This document shows positions 17,912 to 26,273 of a stretch of 64,000 bases of DNA, piece after piece; the first letter of the stretch is position 1, and the number at the start of each line of letters is the position of its first letter. The position numbers and the translations under genes were made by a program. Below the pieces are notes generated by a model. That model searched no databases, was not told the DNA's origin, and saw only the letters and a list, made by a program, of their open reading frames with translations. The DNA is from Azospirillum brasilense (GTDB lineage Bacteria; Pseudomonadota; Alphaproteobacteria; Azospirillales; Azospirillaceae): contig NZ_CP059453.1 in assembly GCF_022023855.1 (NCBI RefSeq), positions 374,001 to 438,000 of the forward strand, written 5' to 3'.

Positions 17912-17984
17912 TAGAGACCACGTGCAATAGCCCTGGGCGTAAGCTCGGGCTCTGAATGGGATGCCGTGCCGGTGCGCCCAAACG

Positions 17985-18192
17985 CCCGATCCATCCGCCG
18001 CTCGCAGAGAAAAAATTTTGCTTTAAACGCTTATAGAGCGAAAAAATTTTCTACATCGAAGCGACCTTCCGACCAAAAAAGTAAAAAATTCTCATACGAA
18101 CCATGCGATATTGAGAATCACTACAGGGGCTTCGCGAAAATTGCTGAAGCGTGAGTCTAAAAAGAAAAACAACAAGTAAAATCCTAGTTGTT
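17985..18192. other. AT-rich gene-free stretch next to lrp 3' end
   Basis: About 200 bases with many A/T runs (aaaaaattttgctttaaacg and similar) in an otherwise GC-rich window. I see no credible protein. A 62-codon frame on the plus strand has composition driven by the A runs. The stretch may be an old insertion, or it may hold the iclR2 far-upstream promoter and the lrp terminator. Confidence 0.5.
18168..18192 (-). terminator. Weak hairpin plus T-rich tract after lrp
   Basis: AACAAC (18168-18173) pairs with GTTGTT (18187-18192) and is extended by two more pairs after a mismatch. On the minus strand the hairpin is followed by TTTTTCTTTTT. It touches the lrp stop codon. The stem is AT-rich and weak, so this is a tentative intrinsic terminator. 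Confidence 0.35.
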
Positions 18193-18663
18193 CTAGGTTT
18201 TTACGTAAGAAAGAGGGACTTCCGTTGTCGACTTCATTTCCTCCATGGCGAACATCGACGAGACATCCTGAAGCTCGATGCGCTCGATGAGCTTTCGATA
18301 GAAAGCGTCGTAGGCCTTGATGTCCGGAATGACCACCCGCAGCAGATAATCGATTTCGCCGCTCAAACGATAGAGATCGACAACCTCCGGTATGTCGGCC
18401 ACCACGCGGCGGAACTCCTCCAGCCATTCCGCCGAGTGTTTGCTGGTTCGGACGGCCACGAAGACGGTCACGTCGACGTTCAGCTTGGCCCGGTCCAGCA
18501 ACGCCACGCGGCGGCGGACATAACCTTCCTGTTCAAGGCGTTGCACGCGGCGCCAACAGGGAGTGGCGGACAGGCCGACCTGCTTGCCGAGGTCGGCGAG
18601 CGACAGGGTCGCGTCGGCCTGAAGGGCGGCCAGGATCTTCCGGTCGGTGGCGTCGATGGTCAT
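18193..18663 (-). CDS. Lrp/AsnC-family regulator, divergent from the cysteine-type operon
   Basis: A 156-residue Lrp protein starting MTIDATDRKILAALQADA. Its helix-turn-helix is TLSLADLGKQVGLSATPCWR, followed by a RAM effector-binding domain that includes LYRLSGEIDYLLRVVIPD. The frame stays open for another 210 codons upstream, through the divergent ridA region, but family length and homology place the start at 18663. The gene points away from ridA and the desulfhydrase gene. Some Lrp-type regulators (for example DecR/YbaO) sense cysteine and control cysteine desulfidase genes. A similar role here is an inference from position. Confidence 0.88.
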   Translation of the reverse strand: MTIDATDRKILAALQADATLSLADLGKQVGLSATPCWRRVQRLEQEGYVRRRVALLDRAKLNVDVTVFVAVRTSKHSAEWLEEFRRVVADIPEVVDLYRLSGEIDYLLRVVIPDIKAYDAFYRKLIERIELQDVSSMFAMEEMKSTTEVPLSYVKT

Positions 18664-18724
18664 TGGGGTTGCTCGGGGCCTTCGCGGTTGGGACGGATGA
18701 TTTTGCTCGTTTGGCCGGTCTTGA

Positions 18725-18737
18725 GAAAAGCTTTTTC
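18725..18737. promoter_or_regulatory. Palindrome GAAAAGCTTTTTC in the lrp-ridA divergent region
   Basis: An AT-rich near-palindrome with flanking T runs, 62 bp upstream of the lrp start and 131 bp upstream of ridA. Lrp-type operators are AT-rich imperfect palindromes, so this is a candidate binding site for shared control of both directions. Confidence 0.35.
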
Positions 18738-18867
18738 GTTTTGAGGAATTTGCATGCACCCGCATGCCGCCACCGCGGGCAGACCGCCCAGCCTTTGAGC
18801 ACGGGCGACGGTCGCCACCACAGGGCCAGAACAGGGCCGAGACAGGGCCAACACAGGAAAGATCAGG

Positions 18868-19248
18868 ATGATGACCGACACCATCGCAACGGACAAAGCC
18901 CCGGCCGCCATCGGCCCCTACGCCCAGGCCCGCGTCGCCGGGGGGCTGCTGTTCGTCTCCGGCCAGCTGCCGATCGACCCGGCCACCGGGGCCTTCGCCG
19001 GCCCGGACGCGCCGACCCAGGCGGCGCGCAGCCTGACCAACATCGCGGCGATCGCCGAGGCCGCCGGAACCAGCCTGGCGAAGGCGGTGAAGATGACCGT
19101 CTACGTGACCGACCTCACCCAGTTCAAGGCGGTGAACGAGGTCTATGCCGGCTTCTTCCAGGCGCCGTTCCCCGCCCGCTCGACCGTCGAGGTGTCGGCG
19201 CTGCCGCTCGGCGCGTCGGTCGAGATCGACGCCGTCATCGCGCTTTGA
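18868..19248 (+). CDS. ridA: RidA-family enamine/imine deaminase
   Basis: A 126-residue RidA protein with AIGPYAQARVAGGLLFVSGQ near the start, KMTVYVTDL, and the end block PARSTVEVSALPLGASVEID containing the conserved arginine. RidA hydrolyses reactive 2-aminoacrylate and related imines formed by PLP enzymes. It starts the plus-strand operon seven bases before a cysteine-desulfhydrase-like gene. A desulfhydrase makes exactly this intermediate, so the pairing makes biochemical sense. Confidence 0.92.
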   Translation: MMTDTIATDKAPAAIGPYAQARVAGGLLFVSGQLPIDPATGAFAGPDAPTQAARSLTNIAAIAEAAGTSLAKAVKMTVYVTDLTQFKAVNEVYAGFFQAPFPARSTVEVSALPLGASVEIDAVIAL

Positions 19249-19255
19249 GGGTGAC

Positions 19256-20407
19256 ATGACCGCTTCCGCGCAGACCGTGCCGTTTCCTCCCAACGCCGGT
19301 TCGATCCGTCAGCCGTTCCGCCTCGAACACACCCCGCTGCCCGAGGCCACCGGCCGCGACTGGACCCGGCGCGCGATCGAGCTGCTGGAGACCGAGGCGG
19401 CGCGGTCGCCCGACACGCCGCTGCTCAAGCTCGACGCGCCCGAGCTGTCCGGGATCGACGTCTATCTGAAGGACGAATCGACCCACCCCACCGGCAGCCT
19501 GAAGCACCGCGTCGCGCGGTCGCTGCTGCTGTTCGCCATCTGCAACGGGCGGATCGGCGAGGGCACGCCGGTGATCGAGGCGTCGTCGGGGTCCACCGCG
19601 GTGTCGGAAGCCTATTTCGCCCGGCTGCTCGGCCTGCCCTTCCACGCGGTGATGCCGCGCGGCACCTCGGACGAGAAGGTCGCCGCCATCGAGCTGCACG
19701 GCGGGCGCTGCCACTTCGTCGAATCCTCCAAGGCGATCTACGCCGAGGCGGCGGCGCTGGCGGTGCGGCTGGGCGGCGTCTATCTCGACCAGTTCACCTA
19801 CGCCGAGCGCGCCACCGACTGGCGCACCGACAACATCGCCCAGTCGATCTTCGGCCAGATGCGCAGCGAGCGCCACCCGGTGCCCGACTGGATCGTGATG
19901 AGCGCCGGCACCGGCGGCACCGCCGCCACCATCGGGCGCCACATCCGCTACCGCCATCTGCCGACCCGGCTGTGCGTTCCCGACGCCGAGCATTCGGTCT
20001 TCTACGAGAGCTTCGTCAACCGCGACGCCGCGCTGACCTGCGAGCGCGGGTCGCGCATCGAGGGCATCGGGCGGCCCCGCGTCGAACCGTCCTTCATCCC
20101 CGAGGTCGTCGACCAGATGATCAAGGTGCCCGACGTGGCGTCGCTGGCGGCGATGCGGGTGCTGTCGCGGCGGCTGGGCCGGATGGTCGGCGGGTCCACC
20201 GGGACGAACTTCTTCGGGCTGTGCTGGATCGCCGGACGGATGCGCGACGCCGGGCGGGCCGGTTCGCTGGTCACGCTGATCTGCGATTCCGGCGAGCGCT
20301 ACCGCAACACCTACCACGACGACGCCTGGATGGCGCGGGCCGGTTTCGACACCGCCGCCGACGAGGCGCGGATCGAGGCCTTCCTTCAGGGCGGCCCGTC
20401 CCTCTGA
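19256..20407 (+). CDS. PLP-dependent cysteine desulfhydrase/cysteine-synthase-fold enzyme, Cds1-like
   Basis: A 383-residue fold-type II PLP enzyme. Lys83 in HPTGSLKHRVAR is the expected Schiff-base lysine, with EASSGSTAVSEAYFA as substrate loop and SAGTGGTAATIGRHIR as phosphate loop. A late DSGERYRNTY motif is seen in Cds1-type proteins. Such enzymes release H2S from L-cysteine to give pyruvate and ammonia through aminoacrylate. Cysteine synthase activity is possible but less likely beside RidA and an Lrp regulator. The chosen ATG at 19256 follows the ridA stop by seven bases; an in-frame upstream extension overlaps ridA and is rejected. Confidence 0.78.
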   Translation: MTASAQTVPFPPNAGSIRQPFRLEHTPLPEATGRDWTRRAIELLETEAARSPDTPLLKLDAPELSGIDVYLKDESTHPTGSLKHRVARSLLLFAICNGRIGEGTPVIEASSGSTAVSEAYFARLLGLPFHAVMPRGTSDEKVAAIELHGGRCHFVESSKAIYAEAAALAVRLGGVYLDQFTYAERATDWRTDNIAQSIFGQMRSERHPVPDWIVMSAGTGGTAATIGRHIRYRHLPTRLCVPDAEHSVFYESFVNRDAALTCERGSRIEGIGRPRVEPSFIPEVVDQMIKVPDVASLAAMRVLSRRLGRMVGGSTGTNFFGLCWIAGRMRDAGRAGSLVTLICDSGERYRNTYHDDAWMARAGFDTAADEARIEAFLQGGPSL

Positions 20408-20485
20408 AGCAAAAAGAACAAGCGCTTTAAAAAAACAAAAATCGCCACCGCAAGACACTTGGCAAAAAAACAGGAGCATTCACCG

Positions 20486-20983
20486 ATGGACGAGTTTCGC
20501 ACACTTCTGCGCAACGCGATGAAGAGCCGCGCGATGGTCTATGAGGCGGCCTTCGACGAGATGCGCAAGGAGATCGGCGAGGAGAAGGCCCGGGAGATCA
20601 TGGCGCGCACCATCTATCGCCGGGGTGCGGCCATCGCCCACAACTTCGCGCCCCACGCCCCGGCCGATCTGGCAGGCCTGCGCGACTCCTTCCTGAAATT
20701 CATCCCCGACGCCGAGGCCCAGTTCGGCCCCGAGGTCGTGCGCTGCACCGACGAGGTGCTGGAGATCCGCTTCCACACCTGTCCGCTGAAGGAAGCCTGG
20801 CTGGAAGCCAACCTGCCGGCGCAGACGGTGGAGACGCTCTGCGAACTCGCCGGCGCGGTCGACAAGGGCACCTTCGAGACCGCCGGCTTCGAGATCGAAG
20901 TCGACACCTGGAAGCCGGGCCGCAGCACCTGCTGCCACCTGACGATCACGCCGGGCGCCGCCGCGCCGGCTGCCGCGAATTGA
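20486..20983 (+). CDS. L-2-amino-thiazoline-4-carboxylate hydrolase-family protein, copy 1
   Basis: A 165-residue soluble protein that resembles the ATC hydrolase family by its helical N-terminus and its C-terminal block FHTCPLKEAWLEANLP, LCELAGAVDKG and STCCHLTI with spaced cysteines. In Pseudomonas the family member AtcB opens the thiazoline ring of L-2-aminothiazoline-4-carboxylate to N-carbamoyl-cysteine. ATG 20486 has AGGAG nine bases upstream; an earlier TTG at 20459 has no good site. It lies between the desulfhydrase and an ABC importer. The exact substrate is unknown. Confidence 0.72.
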   Translation: MDEFRTLLRNAMKSRAMVYEAAFDEMRKEIGEEKAREIMARTIYRRGAAIAHNFAPHAPADLAGLRDSFLKFIPDAEAQFGPEVVRCTDEVLEIRFHTCPLKEAWLEANLPAQTVETLCELAGAVDKGTFETAGFEIEVDTWKPGRSTCCHLTITPGAAAPAAAN

Positions 20984-21015
20984 CCGTCCAGCCTCGCCGA
21001 CAGGGGAACCGAATC

Positions 21016-22137
21016 ATGAGGAAGAACGCCATTCTCGGCGCCATTCTGGGCGCCATGCTGGCCACCACCGCCGTCCAGGCCGCCGACCGCGAGATTGTCA
21101 TCGGCTATCAGGCGCCGCTCAGCGGCGACCGCAGCCAGTATGGCGAGATGTTCCGCAACGCCGCCCAGATCAAGCTGGAGGAGTTCAACGCCTCGGGCAA
21201 GCTGGCCGGCGCCAAGGTCGCCATCACCTTCGAGGACAGCAAGGACGATCCCAAGGAGGCGCGCAACATCGCGCACAAATTCCTCGACAACTCCAAGATC
21301 GTCGGGGTGATCGGCGACTTCTCCTCCACCGTGTCGATGGCGGCGGGCGAGATCTACGCGGCTGAGAAGATGCCGCAGCTCTCCCAGACCGCCTCGCATC
21401 CCGATTTCACCAAGCTCAGCCCCTGGCAGTTCCGCAACATCACCACCCAGGCCTTCGAAGGCCCATACAACGCCGACTGGATCATCGCGGCGGACAAGAA
21501 GACGGCGGCGGTGATCTACATTCAGAACGACTGGGGCATCTCGGCGCTCGACGGTTTCGTCAGCGGTTTTAAGGCCAAGGGCGGCAAGATCACCGCCACC
21601 GAGGCGTTCAACCCCGGCAACCGCGATTTCCGCTCCATCCTGACCAAGGTCGCCCGGCAGAAGCCGGACGTGATCTACCTCGCGATGTTCTACGAGGAGG
21701 GGGCCGCCTTCGCCCAGCAGCGCGAGCAGCTCGGCATCAAGATCCCGCTCTACGGCACCAGCTCCCTCTATTCGCCCAAGCTGATCGAGCTGGGGCGTGA
21801 ATCGGTGGAGGGGCTGCACCTCGCCACCACCTTCACGCCCGACAACCCCGACCCGGCGGTGCAGACCTTCGTGAAGGAATACGCCGCGCGCTTCAAGTCG
21901 GAGCCCGGCATGTTCGCCGCCCAGGCCTACGACGCGGTCGGCATCATGCTGGACGCCGTCGCCAAGGCCGGCCCGTCGGTGACGCGCGAGAGCCTGCGCG
22001 ACGCGCTGGCCGCCACCACCGACTATCCCGGCGTGACCGGCGCCACCAGCTTCGACCCCGTCACCCGCGAGCCGGCGAAGGCGCTGGCCAAGATGATGGT
22101 GAAGGACGGCCGCTTCCAGGTCGTGACCGGTCCCTGA
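21016..22137 (+). CDS. LIV-type ABC transporter substrate-binding protein
   Basis: A 373-residue periplasmic protein. A signal peptide ends around TTAVQAAD, followed by IVIGYQAPLSGDRSQYGEM and the two-lobed peripheral-binding fold (VIGDFSSTVSMAAGEIY, MFAAQAYDAVGIMLDAV). ATG 21016 has AGGGGA upstream and gives a proper signal peptide; an in-frame extension into the previous gene is rejected. It is the first of five importer genes. The ligand is unknown; the enzymes on both sides suggest a cysteine-derived heterocycle or N-acyl amino acid rather than leucine. Confidence 0.88.
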   Translation: MRKNAILGAILGAMLATTAVQAADREIVIGYQAPLSGDRSQYGEMFRNAAQIKLEEFNASGKLAGAKVAITFEDSKDDPKEARNIAHKFLDNSKIVGVIGDFSSTVSMAAGEIYAAEKMPQLSQTASHPDFTKLSPWQFRNITTQAFEGPYNADWIIAADKKTAAVIYIQNDWGISALDGFVSGFKAKGGKITATEAFNPGNRDFRSILTKVARQKPDVIYLAMFYEEGAAFAQQREQLGIKIPLYGTSSLYSPKLIELGRESVEGLHLATTFTPDNPDPAVQTFVKEYAARFKSEPGMFAAQAYDAVGIMLDAVAKAGPSVTRESLRDALAATTDYPGVTGATSFDPVTREPAKALAKMMVKDGRFQVVTGP

Positions 22138-22254
22138 CCGGTACCGTCTAAGGACGCCCCAGGGCTTTCCACACGATCCTCCTTTCGGGACACACGCCGT
22201 GGTGCGCGCTCCGCCGGGACCGGCGGGCGCGCTCCCCGAAGCCTGGAGCACGCC

Positions 22255-23172
22255 ATGGTCTTCGATGTCTTCTTCCTTCAGCAGGTCATCAACGGCCTGT
22301 CCATCGGGTGCGTCTACGCCCTGATGGCGATCGGCTTCACGCTGATCTTCGGCGTCCTGAACGTCGTCAACTTCGCCCACGGTGAGGTCTACACCATCGG
22401 CGCCTTCGTCGGTCTGATGGTCATCACCGCGATGGCCCCGCCGCTGCTGGCGGTGGTGCCGCTGGTTCTGGCGGTGGGTGCGGTGTCCGGCGTCGGGCTG
22501 GAGCGCATCGCCTTCCGCCCCTTCCGCCGCTTCACCGACGAGGCCAGCCAGAAATCCCGCGCCATGCGCGAGGCGACGCTGCTCTCCTCGCTCGCCGTGT
22601 CGATCGTGACGCGCGAGATCATGATGCACATCTTCGGCGGCGACATGCAGGGCATCCCGTCCGGCTACCTGCTGCAGCAGCCGGTCGCCATCGGGCCGAT
22701 CATGGTGGCCAGCGGCAGCCTGGTCATCTTCGCCACCTCCGCCGTCATGCTGGGCGCGTTGCAGTTCCTGCTCTACCGCACCCAGACCGGCCTCGGCATC
22801 CGTGCGGTGTCCAACAACCAGCTCGGCGCCCGCTACGTCGGCATCAACACCGACCGCACCATCGTCACCACCTTCGCGGTCGGCTCGATGCTGGGCGCCA
22901 CGGCGGGAATCCTGGTCGGCCTCTATGACGGCGCCATCTCGCCGCACATGGGCTTCGCGCCGGGCGTCAAGGCCTTCGTCGCCATGGTGATGGGCGGCCT
23001 GTCGAGCATTCCGGGGGCGGTCGCCTGCGCCCTGCTGCTCGGCGTGTCGGAGAGCATTGCGACCGAGTTCCTGTCGAGCGGCTGGAAGGACCTGATCACC
23101 TACAGCCTTCTGGTCATCACGCTGGTCTTCTTCCCGCAAGGATTGTTCGGACATGGACGTGAACGTGCCTGA
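22255..23172 (+). CDS. livH: LIV-type ABC transporter permease, LivH family
   Basis: A 305-residue permease with about eight helices and the LivH hallmarks LMAIGFTLIFGVLNVVNFAHGE near the N-terminus (in two parts) and VMGGLSSIPGAV near the C-terminus. The start is preceded by GGAG. The 117-bp gap after the binding-protein gene is the only notable spacer inside this importer operon. Its 3' end overlaps livM by 20 bp. A cytoplasmic segment of about 30 residues (FRRFTDEASQKSRAMR) is longer than in many LivH proteins. Confidence 0.9.
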   Translation: MVFDVFFLQQVINGLSIGCVYALMAIGFTLIFGVLNVVNFAHGEVYTIGAFVGLMVITAMAPPLLAVVPLVLAVGAVSGVGLERIAFRPFRRFTDEASQKSRAMREATLLSSLAVSIVTREIMMHIFGGDMQGIPSGYLLQQPVAIGPIMVASGSLVIFATSAVMLGALQFLLYRTQTGLGIRAVSNNQLGARYVGINTDRTIVTTFAVGSMLGATAGILVGLYDGAISPHMGFAPGVKAFVAMVMGGLSSIPGAVACALLLGVSESIATEFLSSGWKDLITYSLLVITLVFFPQGLFGHGRERA

Positions 23173-24220
23173 CGCCCGGCTGATGCCGGACACCCTCGCG
23201 CCGCCCGCCGCGTTTTCCGGGCGAGGCCGGCGGTTCGCCTGGACCCTCCTCCTGCTGGCGGTCGCCTTCGGCGCCGTGCCCGCCGCGATCGTCGGCACCG
23301 GGTCCAGCTACCTCGCCCAGATCGCCATCACGACGATGATCTTCGTCATCTTGTCGGCCAGCCTGAACCATGTGACGGGCACCGCCGGGCTGCTGTCGAT
23401 CGGCCACGCCGCCTTCTACGGCATCGGCGCCTACGCGGCGGCGCTGCTGTCGACCAGGCTCGGCCTGCCCTTCGTCGTCACGCTGCCGGCGGCGGGGCTG
23501 ATCGCCGCGCTGTTCGGCTTCCTGGTGGCGCTGCCGACCATGCGGCTGGTCAGCATCTACTTCGCCGTCGCCACGCTGGGCATCGGCGAGATGATCTACG
23601 TGGTTCTGCTGAACTGGGTGGACGTGACGCGCGGCCCGATGGGCATCCGCGGCATCCCGCCGATCTCGCTGTTCGGCTGGCAGGCCGACACGCTGCTCAG
23701 CCGCTATCTGGCGGTCGCGGTCATCGCCGTCGCCTGCGTCTGGGTGCTGCACCGGCTGACCCACTCCTACTACGGCAACGCGCTGCGGGCTCTGCGCGAG
23801 GACGACCAGTGCGCCGACAGCATGGGCATCAACGTGGAGCGGCTGAAGATCGAGTCCTTCGTCGTCGCCACCTTCTTCGCCGGCATCGCCGGGGCGCTGC
23901 TCGCCCACACCTCCGCCTACATCGCGCCGGACAACTTCCGCTTCATGGAATCGATCCTGATCCTGGCGATGGTGGTGGTCGGCGGGCTGGGCAGCCTTCC
24001 CGGCGCCGTCGTCGGCGCCCTGTTCATGATCGTCCTGCCGGAGGCGCTGCGCGACATCGGCGATTACCGCATGATCGCCGTCGGGGCGACCATGTTCCTG
24101 TCCATCCTGCTGCTGCCCAAGGGCATGCTGGCGGAAGGCACCGCGCTGGGCTTCGTCCGCCGCTCCTTCTCCCGCGGCTGGGCCACCATCGCCGGCGGCA
24201 CGCCCGTCGGCTGGAAGTGA
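23153..24220 (+). CDS. livM: LIV-type ABC transporter permease, LivM family
   Basis: A 355-residue permease with a short polar N-terminus and about nine helices. Family motifs include LNHVTGTAGLLSIGHAAFYG, NALRALREDDQCADSMGIN and VVVGGLGSLPGAVVGALF. It partners LivH in the membrane. The start overlaps the livH 3' end, implying translational coupling. Confidence 0.9.
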   Translation: MDVNVPDARLMPDTLAPPAAFSGRGRRFAWTLLLLAVAFGAVPAAIVGTGSSYLAQIAITTMIFVILSASLNHVTGTAGLLSIGHAAFYGIGAYAAALLSTRLGLPFVVTLPAAGLIAALFGFLVALPTMRLVSIYFAVATLGIGEMIYVVLLNWVDVTRGPMGIRGIPPISLFGWQADTLLSRYLAVAVIAVACVWVLHRLTHSYYGNALRALREDDQCADSMGINVERLKIESFVVATFFAGIAGALLAHTSAYIAPDNFRFMESILILAMVVVGGLGSLPGAVVGALFMIVLPEALRDIGDYRMIAVGATMFLSILLLPKGMLAEGTALGFVRRSFSRGWATIAGGTPVGWK

Positions 24221-24228
24221 GGCGGATC

Positions 24229-24996
24229 ATGAGCAACACGCTTCTCTCCATCCAGGGGCTGACCCGGCGCTTCGGCGGCCTGCTGGCGGTCAGCGACGTC
24301 AGCGCCACCATCGCCAAGGGCGAGCTGGTCGGGCTGATCGGCCCCAACGGCGCCGGCAAGACCACCCTGTTCAACCTGATCACCGGCTTCACCCCGCCGT
24401 CGGACGGCACCGTGACCTTCGACGGGCAGGACGTCACGGGGCGCAAGCCCTGGCAGATCGCCCGCATGGGCATGGGCCGCACCTTCCAGAACCTGCGCGT
24501 CTTCCCCAACATGACGGTGTTCGACAACGTGTCGGTCGGGGCGGTCGGCGCCTTCGGCCAGTCGCCCTGGCGGGCGCTGGTCAACGGCGGCGCCCACAGC
24601 CGCGCGGTCAGCGAGCGCAGCTGGGAGGCGCTGGAGCGCGTCGGCCTGACCGCCCAGGCCGGGGACATCGCCGCCAACCTGTCCTACGGCAAGCGCAAGT
24701 ATCTGGAGATCGCCCGCGCCCTGGCGACCGCGCCCCGCCTGCTGATCCTCGACGAGCCGGCGGCGGGCCTGAACGACACCGAGACGGCGGAGTTGGCCGA
24801 CTTCATCCGCCGCCTGCACGCGGGCGGCGTCACCGTGCTGCTGGTGGAGCACGACATGGGGCTGGTGATGGGAAGCTGCAGCCGGGTGATCGTCCTGGCG
24901 TCCGGCCGCAAGATCGCCGACGGCACGCCGGAGGCGGTGCAGCGCGACCCCGCCGTCCTCGAAGCCTATCTGGGAGTGGAAGACGATGCCGCTTGA
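24229..24996 (+). CDS. livG: LIV-type ABC transporter ATPase, LivG family
   Basis: A 255-residue ATPase: Walker A GPNGAGKTT, signature LSYGKRKYLEIARAL, Walker B LLILDEPAAGL and a switch histidine in LLVEHDMGLV. The C-terminal LEAYLGVEDD is typical of LivG. The start at 24229 is eight bases after livM. It energises import with LivF. Confidence 0.92.
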   Translation: MSNTLLSIQGLTRRFGGLLAVSDVSATIAKGELVGLIGPNGAGKTTLFNLITGFTPPSDGTVTFDGQDVTGRKPWQIARMGMGRTFQNLRVFPNMTVFDNVSVGAVGAFGQSPWRALVNGGAHSRAVSERSWEALERVGLTAQAGDIAANLSYGKRKYLEIARALATAPRLLILDEPAAGLNDTETAELADFIRRLHAGGVTVLLVEHDMGLVMGSCSRVIVLASGRKIADGTPEAVQRDPAVLEAYLGVEDDAA

Positions 24997-25723
24997 CGCT
25001 GCACACGCCATCGCCACCCGCCGCATCCTGGAGGTCCGCGACCTGACGGTGCGCATGGGACCGCAGGAGATCCTGCGCGGCGTCTCGCTCGACGTGGCCG
25101 AGGGGGCCATCGTTGCCGTGCTGGGCGCCAATGGCGTCGGCAAGACCACGCTGATGCGCGCCTTGTCCGGCATCTACCGCACCAGCGGCGGCGCCACCGT
25201 CTTCGACGGCGAGGACATGACCGACAGCCCCAGCCACGAGGTGGTGCGCCGCGGCCTTGCCCAGGCGCCGGAGGGGCGGCAGATCTTCGGCACCATGACG
25301 GTGCGGGAGAACCTGCTGCTGGGCGGGCGGACGCTGCGTCACGACCGTGCCGCCCGCATGGAGCGGATGCTGGAGCTGTTCCCCCGCCTGCGCGAGCGGC
25401 TGACCCAGAAGGCGGGATCGCTGTCGGGCGGCGAGCAGCAGATGCTGTGCATCGCCCGCGCCCTGATGTCGAAGCCCCGCCTGCTGCTGCTCGATGAGCC
25501 GTCGCTCGGCCTCGCGCCGATGGTGGTGAAGCAGATCTTCGACCTGCTGGTCCAGATCCGCGGAGAGGGCACCTCGATCCTGCTGGTGGAGCAGAACGCC
25601 CGCGCCGCGCTGCGCGTCGCCGATCACGCCTATGTCATGGAGGCGGGAAGGGTGACACTCTCGGGCAGCGCCGCCGATCTGGCCGCCGACCCGCGCGTGC
25701 GGGCGGCCTATCTCGGCGGCTGA
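24986..25723 (+). CDS. livF: LIV-type ABC transporter ATPase, LivF family
   Basis: A 245-residue ATPase overlapping livG by 11 bp. Walker A reads GANGVGKTT, the signature is LSGGEQQMLCIARAL and Walker B LLLLDEPSLGLAP, with VRENLLLGG and LLVEQNARAAL as LivF hallmarks. The protein begins with about 15 extra residues before ILEVRDLTV. Confidence 0.92.
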   Translation: MPLDAAHAIATRRILEVRDLTVRMGPQEILRGVSLDVAEGAIVAVLGANGVGKTTLMRALSGIYRTSGGATVFDGEDMTDSPSHEVVRRGLAQAPEGRQIFGTMTVRENLLLGGRTLRHDRAARMERMLELFPRLRERLTQKAGSLSGGEQQMLCIARALMSKPRLLLLDEPSLGLAPMVVKQIFDLLVQIRGEGTSILLVEQNARAALRVADHAYVMEAGRVTLSGSAADLAADPRVRAAYLGG

Positions 25724-25742
25724 CTGAAGAAGGATCGCAGCG

Positions 25743-26273
25743 ATGACCACCGACACCGAAAACGCCGCTCCCGCGTCTGCTCCCCTGCCCATCCTGGAGC
25801 GGCGGCGCATCGAGGCGGCCTTCGCCAAGGCGCTCTACGACCAGCTCCTGCCCGAGATCGGGCGGGAGCGGGCGCGCGCCGTGCTCGCCCGCGCCATCGA
25901 GGTGATGGCCCGCGAGGCCGGCGCCGCCATGGCGGCGGAGGACCGCGCCACCCGCGGCACCGCCGACCTCGCCACCTTCCACGAGCGGCTGGCCCTGTGG
26001 ACCGCCGGGGACGCCCTGCGGTTGGAGGTGATCGAGAGCGCCCCCGACCGGCTGGGCTTCAACGTCACCCGCTGCCGCTACGCCGAAAGCTACCGCGCCA
26101 TGGGCGTGGAGGAGATCGGCGACATCCTGTCCTGCAACCGGGACGGCGAGTTCATGTGTGGCTACCGGCCCGATGTCCGCTTCACCCGCACCCAGACCAT
26201 CATGCAGGGCGCCAGCCACTGCGACTTCCGCTACAGCCTGCCGGCGGGCGGACCCCAGGAGTCCCCGGAATGA
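25743..26273 (+). CDS. L-2-amino-thiazoline-4-carboxylate hydrolase-family protein, copy 2
   Basis: A 176-residue protein whose second half shows the ATC hydrolase pattern clearly: NVTRCRYAESYRAMGVEEIG, LSCNRDGEFMCGY, then FTRTQTIMQGASHCDFRY, with conserved Cys, Asp and a final Cys-Asp. It is only distantly similar to the copy at 20486 and retains more of the family motif. It follows livF by 19 bp and overlaps the M20 gene by ATGA. A ring-opening hydrolase followed by an amidohydrolase parallels the known AtcB-AtcC route to L-cysteine. Confidence 0.8.
   Translation: MTTDTENAAPASAPLPILERRRIEAAFAKALYDQLLPEIGRERARAVLARAIEVMAREAGAAMAAEDRATRGTADLATFHERLALWTAGDALRLEVIESAPDRLGFNVTRCRYAESYRAMGVEEIGDILSCNRDGEFMCGYRPDVRFTRTQTIMQGASHCDFRYSLPAGGPQESPE

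Noticed and set aside
17966..18154. Possible 62-residue plus-strand protein in the AT-rich stretch
   Set aside because: Lysine/serine-rich composition follows from the A runs, there is no ribosome site and no recognisable domain.
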